Origin: Hyphomicrobiales bacterium
GTDB taxonomy: Bacteria; Pseudomonadota; Alphaproteobacteria; Rhizobiales; Xanthobacteraceae
Direction of reading: 5' to 3'
Assembly (NCBI GenBank): GCA_003133345.1
Contig: PKXB01000140.1
Span: forward strand, 4,524 to 14,876
Length of the DNA: 10,353 nucleotides
In this document: positions 6,203 through 10,353 of the stretch, in pieces
Layout: every line of letters starts with the position of its first letter
Position numbering within the stretch: the first letter of the stretch is position 1
Notes under the pieces: model-generated
Told to the model about the DNA's origin: nothing
The model's input: the letters and a program-made list of their open reading frames with translations, nothing else
Database searches by the model: none
Position numbers and translations under genes: made by a program

Positions 6203-8296
6203 TCACGACTGGCTGTCCAGCACCTCACCCACCCGCGCGATTACGCTATCCCAGTCGCCGGCACTCGGTTGCCTGAACAATCGTGCGGTCGGATACCACG
6301 GGCTATCATCGCGACCGGTTAGCCAGCGCCATTCACCTTTGAACGGCAGAAGGATAAAGGCTGGCTTTCCCATCGCGCCAGCGAGGTGCGCTACGGCGGT
6401 GTCAACTGAGATGACCAGATCGAGAAGCGAAATAACTGCGGCAGTATCAGCGAAATCATCGAACTCGCGGCCGAGCGCGGCGACTTGCGGCAGGCTTTCC
6501 AGAGTGCGCAAGTCCGCATCCCGCACTTCGCGCTGCAGGCTCACCCATTTAATGCGCGATCCCGCTAGCAACGGCGCTAAGCGGCTCAATGCAATCGAGC
6601 GGTTGTGATCGTTCTTGTGCGTCGAGCTACCCGACCAAGCGATCCCGATACGCAAAGAATTCGCCCCCGCAATGCGAACGCTCCATTTCTTCACGCGGCC
6701 GGCGGAAGGACGAACGTACGGTATGTCGAATGGCACCGTATCCAGCGTCGTTTTGAACGCGAGCGGAAGGCTGAGCAGCGGACAATGCAGATCGAACGGC
6801 GGCAGCGATTCGTCCTGGTCGATGATGGCGGAAACGCCGCGGAGATTCGACAGCAGAGCCTTCAGGCTGCCTTGAACTTGAAGCACAACCGTGGCGCGGC
6901 GCGCCGTGACGAGGGGCACATAGCGAACGAACTGGATTGTGTCTCCGAAGCCCTGCTCGGCGTGTAGCAGGATTGTCTTGCCTGCAATACTATCCTCTCC
7001 CGACCACATCGGTTGCGGAAAGTCCCGCCGGCCGGCACTCATTCGACGTAAGCGCCATTCGTACTCACGCCAGCCCCTTTCAAAATCGCCCTCCGCCAGC
7101 CAGATCAGGCTTCTATTCCAATGCGCATCGGCTTGGTCGGGCATGAGGGTGAGGGCGTGCTCATAGCTCGACAGCGCGTCGGCCGGCCGCAGCAGGTCCC
7201 CGAGAGCATTGCCGCGATTGATCAAAGCCTCAATGTAATCCGACTTGAGAGCCAGCGCCTGGTCAAAGTAAGTCAACGCCTCGGCAGGGCGATTGAGGTC
7301 CAAGAGTGCATTGCCGCGGTTGTTTAGGACTTCGGCTTGGGCGGGATTGAGCGCCAGTGCTCGGTCGTAGCATGCCAACGCCTCGATCGGTCGCTGCAGA
7401 TCGCGTAACGCGTTGCCGCGGTTGGAGAGCAATTCGATGTGATTCGATTGTAGCGCGAGTGCCTTATCGTAGCTCACCAGCGCCTCGACCGGGCGTCGCA
7501 ACTCCATCAGCATGTTGCCGCGATTGAAAAGGACTTCGAAGTGGCGAAGCCCGAGCGTCAGCGCCTGGTCGTAGCTCGCAAGCGCGTCCGCAGGACGCCG
7601 CAATTCGCTGAGAGCGTTGCCGCGGTTGAACAGTGCCTCAGCGTTGTCCGGCCGAGCCGCGACGGCCTGATCGTAGCTCACCAGCGCCTCGGCCGGGTGT
7701 CGTAATTCCATCAGCACATTGCCGCGATTGACCAATGCCTCGACATGGGCGGGATTATGTGCCAGTGCCCTTTCAAGGCTGGCGAGTGCTTCAGCGGGAC
7801 GCCCCAGCTTCTGAAGCGCGACGCCACGATTGACCAGAGCATGGCTGTGGTCCGACTTTAGCGCGATAGCTTGGCCGTAACTCGCCACCGCTTCTTCCAG
7901 ACGACCGAGGCCGACCAGTGTATTGCCACGGTGGAACAGCGCTTCAAGGTGATCCGGCTTTAGCGCGAGTGCGTTGTCAAAGCTTGCAAGCGCCTCGTCA
8001 TTCCGCTGGAGCGCGCCGAGGACACGGCCGTGGTTCGAATAGGCATCGGCTGACCTGGCGCCGGTCGCTAGCGCCCTTGCGATTAGCGCTAGAGCTTGGG
8101 ACGACCGGCCGCGCTGGTGCATCAGAACGCCGAGCAAATGCAGCGCATCAAAATGATCTGGCTTGGCCTCGAGAATGCCGCCATAGAGGCGTTCAGCCTC
8201 CCCGAGCTGGCCTTGTCGATGTAGGCGCGCCGCCTGCTGGATGGCTTGCGGTAAAGTGAGCGATTTTAACAAAGGCGATCCGAGCATGCGCTCCAT
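6203..8296 (-). CDS. TPR protein fused to a GT9/heptosyltransferase-like domain
   Basis: A 697-residue protein. Residues 1-14 lead into twelve consecutive 34-residue tetratricopeptide repeats (about 15-422). The central ones are nearly identical in form: A-EAL-NRGNAL-EL-RPAEAL-SYDQALAL-P. From about 423 comes a GT-B-like domain typical of Rhizobiales 'TPR repeat protein' glycosyltransferases: a linker with FERGWREYEWR, LLHAEQGFGDTIQFVRY at 443-459, and GIAWSGSSTHKNDHNRSI. ISVDTAVAHLAGAMGKP begins at 629, followed by WRWLTGRDDSPWYPTARLFRQ. This second half resembles ADP-heptose:LPS heptosyltransferases (GT9). The likely role is sugar transfer to a cell-surface or protein acceptor held by the TPR array (inference). 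No signal peptide or membrane helix is seen. A second ATG lies at 8287, and neither start has a strong ribosome site. The gene lies inside the cutA insertion on the same strand as the GT25 gene. Confidence 0.85.
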   Translation of the reverse strand: MERMLGSPLLKSLTLPQAIQQAARLHRQGQLGEAERLYGGILEAKPDHFDALHLLGVLMHQRGRSSQALALIARALATGARSADAYSNHGRVLGALQRNDEALASFDNALALKPDHLEALFHRGNTLVGLGRLEEAVASYGQAIALKSDHSHALVNRGVALQKLGRPAEALASLERALAHNPAHVEALVNRGNVLMELRHPAEALVSYDQAVAARPDNAEALFNRGNALSELRRPADALASYDQALTLGLRHFEVLFNRGNMLMELRRPVEALVSYDKALALQSNHIELLSNRGNALRDLQRPIEALACYDRALALNPAQAEVLNNRGNALLDLNRPAEALTYFDQALALKSDYIEALINRGNALGDLLRPADALSSYEHALTLMPDQADAHWNRSLIWLAEGDFERGWREYEWRLRRMSAGRRDFPQPMWSGEDSIAGKTILLHAEQGFGDTIQFVRYVPLVTARRATVVLQVQGSLKALLSNLRGVSAIIDQDESLPPFDLHCPLLSLPLAFKTTLDTVPFDIPYVRPSAGRVKKWSVRIAGANSLRIGIAWSGSSTHKNDHNRSIALSRLAPLLAGSRIKWVSLQREVRDADLRTLESLPQVAALGREFDDFADTAAVISLLDLVISVDTAVAHLAGAMGKPAFILLPFKGEWRWLTGRDDSPWYPTARLFRQPSAGDWDSVIARVGEVLDSQS
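7031..8254 (-). repeat. Twelve tandem 102-bp coding repeats (TPR array)
   Basis: The DNA repeats every 102 bp, as seen from the recurrent plus-strand phrases 'ttgccgcg(a/g)ttga' and 'gtc(g/a)tagct(c/t)'. Each unit encodes one 34-residue TPR. The middle eight or so are the most similar to each other, pointing to recent expansion by unequal exchange. The array is a coding repeat, not a CRISPR. Confidence 0.85.
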
Positions 8297-8538
8297 CTTA
8301 AGCGATTCGCACCCACAATGACGTAATGCCGAGAACGCGCCTCAAGTAATCGTTCCATATCGAATGCAATTCGCATCAAAGGTTGGCGTGGCGTATCGAC
8401 ACACGGATGATCTCGCCCAGCACAACATGCCATCAACGAATACAGCTCCATTTGGCTCGAAGACCGCTTCGAGTCGATGGCGTTGATAAAGTCGACGCTT
8501 GACGGGTTGGGCTCTTTATTTAGCAGCTTGGCGGCCAT
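8266..8538 (-). CDS. Hypothetical small protein, doubtful
   Basis: A 90-codon frame beginning MAAKLLNKEPNPSS and containing MERLLEARSRHYVIVGANRL. I do not recognise a family. In favour: it starts with ATG, codes on the same strand as its neighbours, and has sensible composition in its first 75 residues. Against: only a weak ribosome site (AAGAAACG) precedes it, and its 3' end overlaps the start of the TPR gene by 31 bp in another frame. It could be the remains of a longer gene or chance. There is no signal peptide or membrane segment. Confidence 0.3.
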   Translation of the reverse strand: MAAKLLNKEPNPSSVDFINAIDSKRSSSQMELYSLMACCAGRDHPCVDTPRQPLMRIAFDMERLLEARSRHYVIVGANRLRWSACSDRLC

Positions 8539-8597
8539 TTTCGTTTCTTGACCTCGTCGCTACTTATTAAGGGATTTGTTCTCACGGCTACTTAGGC

Positions 8598-8777
8598 TCA
8601 GGCAAGATCAGCGACTGACGTGTTCGATGGTGGCCGCCAGAGCCGGCTCGCCAGCGTCTTAAGGTTCTGCACGATGGCAGCGAGGTGGAACTCGTCCCGC
8701 GCACCAGAGAGGCCTCGCAGGCGCATGCGCTCGAAGAGGTGATGGGTCTTCAGGTGCGCAAAGCAGACAATTTGTTG
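8598..8777 (-). pseudogene. C-terminal remnant of an IS1182/IS5-type transposase
   Basis: The minus-strand text FAHLKTHHLFERMRLRG, then LSGARDEFHLAAIVQNLKTLA, is the characteristic end of IS1182-like (IS4/IS5 superfamily, DDE) transposases, where 'VFAHLK...RMRLRGLxGAxDEFxLAA-AQNL' closes the protein. It includes the region of the last catalytic acid but none of the upstream DDE core. A stop follows at 8598-8600. Upstream of about 8777 the reading loses family character. An ATG-started frame reaches 8819, but those extra residues are not transposase-like. It is clearly truncated, and no terminal inverted repeats could be matched around it. It marks past transposition in this island. Confidence 0.75.
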
Positions 8778-9003
8778 GGTCAAACCGAGGATTGCCGAAG
8801 TGCTCAACAATTGCGGCATTGCGCTACATGAAGGACCCGGTTCGACGATGCGCTAAAGAGCTGCGAAGCCCTCGCCCAGCAGGCTGGTTTTGCTCAGGGG
8901 CCACACCTTGGCAGAGCTACACGCGCTCGGCCGATTCTACGAGGCGCTGCAAGGCGACTGCGCCTCTCGCGGCAGAATGAACGGCGAAGGCCAATACCGC
9001 CGT
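8778..9003. other. Non-coding or decayed stretch between transposase remnant and GT25 gene
   Basis: About 225 bp in which I see no intact gene. Coding-like phrases occur on the plus strand (for example HTLAELHALGRFYEALQGD around 8903-8960), but their frame is closed by stops and has no start. This may be the relic of another gene. Confidence 0.4.
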
Positions 9004-9006
9004 TCA
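8978..9006 (-). terminator. Possible hairpin at the 3' end of the GT25 gene
   Basis: TGAACGGCG (8978-8986) and CGCCGTTCA (8998-9006) form a perfect 9-bp stem with an 11-nt loop that includes the GT25 stop codon. Read on the minus strand, it is followed by TTCTGCC rather than a U-run, so it would be at best a weak intrinsic terminator or an mRNA 3'-end protector. Confidence 0.35.
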
Positions 9007-9852
9007 GCCGCGGATCGCTGCCATTGAGGAAAATAGAAACATGAATGTGTTCATCTCTTCGTCGGCTCCGACGATTTTGACGGGCGGTTCCTCACGACAC
9101 CATGTGTTTCTGAACAATTCTAGCGCCGACCTGCAGCGATTCAAATTTCGCTCGATCCAGATCATCTTGCGAAACATGTTCAAGGCCAATTCTACCGGAT
9201 TGGGGCCGGCGGTCTTGATCTGCGAATCGTCGCAATAGTCCGAAACCGTCGTCACGAAGGGAAACACCGAATGGACATTCAGAGCGCCGCTATGCGAGAG
9301 CTGCCGTAGGAAGAGATCATAAGGTAGGTCAACATTAGTATAAGCACTCAAGGCCTTATGGACCTTCCGCTTTGAGTTACCATTCACAATGTAGGCGGTC
9401 GAGCCGGCAAACTCGACGCCGCACAGATTCATGACTTCGATGTCGATTTTTTTCTCACCTAAATCCCGGCGGCGTTTAACAAGCTCGAACATCGTCAGCA
9501 TGTTCGCTATGCAGATGTCGGTGAACAAGATGTCCCAGTCCAAATACTTAATGCGTTCGAGCAACATATCGATGAGCGTGCAGGTGCGCGCGCCGAAAGC
9601 CGCGTCGTCTTCCATGATGAGATAGGTCTTGTCGTCGCCCAGATGCTGGCCCATGAGAATCTGATGGCTGAGGAAGCACCCCTTCTCAGCCGGCTTGGCC
9701 GCCCCGGCGATGTTGTTTCTCTCGACGTAAGCCTTGTCGATTGCTGGGAAGCAAGTGAGCGTCCAACCCGGCTTTTTGTAAGCTGCGAAATTCTTTTCAA
9801 TGTGAAGCCTGCGGTCTTCGGCCGAGTCCAGATTGATGTAGAAGCAATCCAT
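9004..9852 (-). CDS. Glycosyltransferase family 25 (LPS-biosynthesis-type)
   Basis: A 282-residue protein with the GT25 landmarks. The N-terminal strand is YINLDSAEDRR (5-15), KGCFLSHQ lies at 57-64, and MEDDA at 80-84 carries the DxD-like acidic metal/nucleotide-sugar site. AGSTAYIVN near the middle and LPYDLFLRQL further on are also family-like. GT25 enzymes (LgtB/LpsA-like) transfer galactose or glucose to lipooligosaccharide cores, capsules or proteins at the cytoplasmic side of the inner membrane; donor and acceptor here are unknown. No signal or membrane segment is seen. The ATG at 9850-9852 places the YINLD strand at the very N terminus, as the family requires, although no clear ribosome site precedes it. 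Base composition is richer in A/T than the chromosomal genes in the left half, suggesting recent acquisition. It shares strand and insertion with the TPR-GT9 gene. Confidence 0.9.
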   Translation of the reverse strand: MDCFYINLDSAEDRRLHIEKNFAAYKKPGWTLTCFPAIDKAYVERNNIAGAAKPAEKGCFLSHQILMGQHLGDDKTYLIMEDDAAFGARTCTLIDMLLERIKYLDWDILFTDICIANMLTMFELVKRRRDLGEKKIDIEVMNLCGVEFAGSTAYIVNGNSKRKVHKALSAYTNVDLPYDLFLRQLSHSGALNVHSVFPFVTTVSDYCDDSQIKTAGPNPVELALNMFRKMIWIERNLNRCRSALELFRNTWCREEPPVKIVGADEEMNTFMFLFSSMAAIRG

Positions 9853-10091
9853 GGCAGTAATGCAGTGCGGTTGGAAAATCAGACACGTAATCCTACGAAA
9901 GCGATTGTTAATTAAGGGATAATGGAGGGACCTAAGGGTGTTCCCGCCTTCGGTGCTTCGCCACTTCGGGATGGCTGCTTCGGGTCAATCGCTGCCAATC
10001 CTTTCGGCCTGCGGACCGATCCTTGTCCGTTGTTAGTCCAATAGCAGACGTCATGCGTGCGGTTGGCATGCCCTCATGCATCATTATCACG
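9853..10091. other. Right end of the insertion: upstream region of GT25 plus repeat C
   Basis: About 240 bp without a gene. An A/T-rich patch (TTGTTAATTAAGGGATAAT, 9904-9922) is the likeliest place for a GT25 promoter, but no confident -35/-10 pair can be assigned. A run of CTTCGG-like words occupies 9952-9990. Copy C of the 29-bp repeat lies at 10024-10052. Confidence 0.45.
10024..10052 (-). repeat. Copy C of the approximately 29-bp island-edge repeat
   Basis: On the minus strand the unit begins GACGTCTGCTATTGG and ends ACAACGGACA. It agrees with copy A at about 22 of 29 positions without gaps and stands in the opposite orientation. Copies A and C are therefore inverted near the two ends of the cutA insertion, with this one about 40 bp inside the right junction. 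Confidence 0.7.
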
Positions 10092-10304
10092 CCGGGGATG
10101 ATCTCGCACTACTGGTGGGAGGGCAAAATCGAGCGGGCCGAGGAAGTGGTGATGATCATCAAGACCCGCGCCACGCTGGCCGAGCAGGTCACGGCGGCGG
10201 TAAAGGAATTGCACAGCTATACCACGCCGACGGTCATGATATTGCCGGTGGAAAGCCTCGACCCGGCCTATCACCGGTGGCTCGTGAAAGAGACGGGCGC
10301 CTAA
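10092..10304 (+). pseudogene. cutA: cutA 3' fragment, separated from its start by the insertion
   Basis: From the PG codons at 10092 the frame reads PGMISHYWWEGKIERAEE, then VVMIIKTRATLAEQVTAAVKEL, then SYTTPTVMILPVE, then DPAYHRWLVKETGA, with TAA at 10302-10304. This is the complete C-terminal two thirds of CutA, including the conserved YWWEGKIE, KT and HxYxxP-type (here LHSYTTP) segments. It is on the same strand as, and complementary in content to, the fragment at 5563. The frame is open upstream to a TTG at 10023 and has ATGs at 10053, 10068 and 10098, but these upstream codons are not CutA-like apart from a short CIIITPG that echoes CVNILPG. Internal initiation could in principle make a C-terminal peptide; function is not expected. 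Confidence 0.9.
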
Positions 10305-10340
10305 TCGCTGTCCGTGCAGCGAGTGCGGTCTTACTCCCTC

Positions 10341-10353
10341 TCCCCTTGGGGGA
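10341..10353 (+). terminator. Possible start of a hairpin/terminator cut by the window end
   Basis: TCCCC-TT-GGGGGA closes the window 36 bp after the cutA stop and could be the core of a longer CTCCC...GGGAG stem. It is a candidate only, since the right side and any T-run lie outside the window. Confidence 0.25.

Larger units (their letters stand above)
5675..10091. mobile_element. About 4.4-kb insertion/island splitting cutA
   Basis: Everything between the two cutA fragments is foreign to that gene. The left edge falls at 5673-5675, after codon LP of the 5' fragment. The right edge falls at or a little before 10092, where PGMISHYW resumes. The cargo is a TPR-GT9 gene and a GT25 gene on the minus strand, plus a transposase C-terminal fragment, a possible reverse-transcriptase scrap and three copies of a repeat of about 29 bp near the two ends. 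No intact transposase or integrase, no tRNA target and no exact direct repeat is visible, so the mechanism of entry is unresolved and later rearrangement is likely. The GT25 gene is visibly richer in A/T than the flanking chromosome, in line with transfer. Confidence 0.75.

Noticed and set aside
6180..6205. T-run after the TPR-GT9 gene as an intrinsic terminator
   Set aside because: A run of six T follows the stop on the minus strand, but the preceding stem (GGT-TC-ACC) has only three pairs.
5847..6206. 119-codon minus-strand frame whose GTG overlaps the stop of the TPR gene
   Set aside because: The overlap looks like translational coupling, but the protein resembles no family, is rich in Arg and Ser, and lies over decayed sequence and repeats. 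It is probably accidental.
5841..6608. 255-codon plus-strand frame at the left end of the island
   Set aside because: Its second half is antisense to the TPR-GT9 gene. Only the short stretch from 6006 has any recognisable character and is listed separately as tentative.
7031..8254. Regularly spaced repeats as a CRISPR array
   Set aside because: The period is exactly 102 bp, the frame stays open and every unit translates to a TPR. There are no unique spacers.
5675..10091. The whole insertion as one group II intron
   Set aside because: Only the GTGTG start fits. There is no domain V, no intron-encoded protein with a catalytic core, no AY 3' end, and most of the cargo is on the opposite strand.

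Overview
The window reads as GC-rich alphaproteobacterial chromosome, most like Rhizobiales of the Bradyrhizobium / Rhodopseudomonas / Xanthobacteraceae group. This is inferred from protein similarity recalled by eye, from the abundance of GC-ending codons, and from an intergenic palindrome (4194-4266) of a type I associate with these genomes. No 16S rRNA or other taxonomic marker is present.

Left half (1-5562), ordinary chromosome. It starts with the 3' part of a universal stress protein gene, followed by a DHA2-type 14-TMS MFS exporter that probably starts at a TTG codon (559). Convergent to it, only 3 bp away, ends a minus-strand operon whose gene order is nadK (NAD kinase), a small [2Fe-2S] subunit and a large molybdopterin-binding subunit. 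The last two form an isoquinoline 1-oxidoreductase / nicotinate-dehydrogenase-like molybdenum hydroxylase. A palindromic intergenic repeat sits between the two hydroxylase genes and supplies the stop codon of the Fe-S subunit.

Right half (5563-10353), a broken gene and its insertion. Divergent from nadK, with only 26 bp between the start codons, is the 5' third of cutA (divalent-cation tolerance protein). It stops after about 37 codons. The missing 3' two thirds, also on the plus strand, reappears about 4.4 kb later at 10092-10304. The two pieces add up to one normal-length CutA, so cutA was split by an insertion.

The insertion carries two minus-strand glycosyltransferase-type genes: a 12-repeat TPR protein fused to a GT9/heptosyltransferase-like domain (6203-8296) and a GT25 LPS-type glycosyltransferase (9004-9852). 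Between and around them is mobile-element debris: the C-terminal end of an IS1182/IS5-like transposase, a possible N-terminal scrap of a reverse transcriptase, and three copies of an approximately 29-bp repeat placed close to both ends of the insertion in opposing orientations. I infer a decayed mobile island that brought surface-glycan or protein-glycosylation genes and destroyed cutA.

No rRNA, tRNA, CRISPR array, riboswitch or replication origin was seen. The most noteworthy content is the cutA disruption, its repeat-bounded cargo, and the nadK-molybdenum hydroxylase operon.
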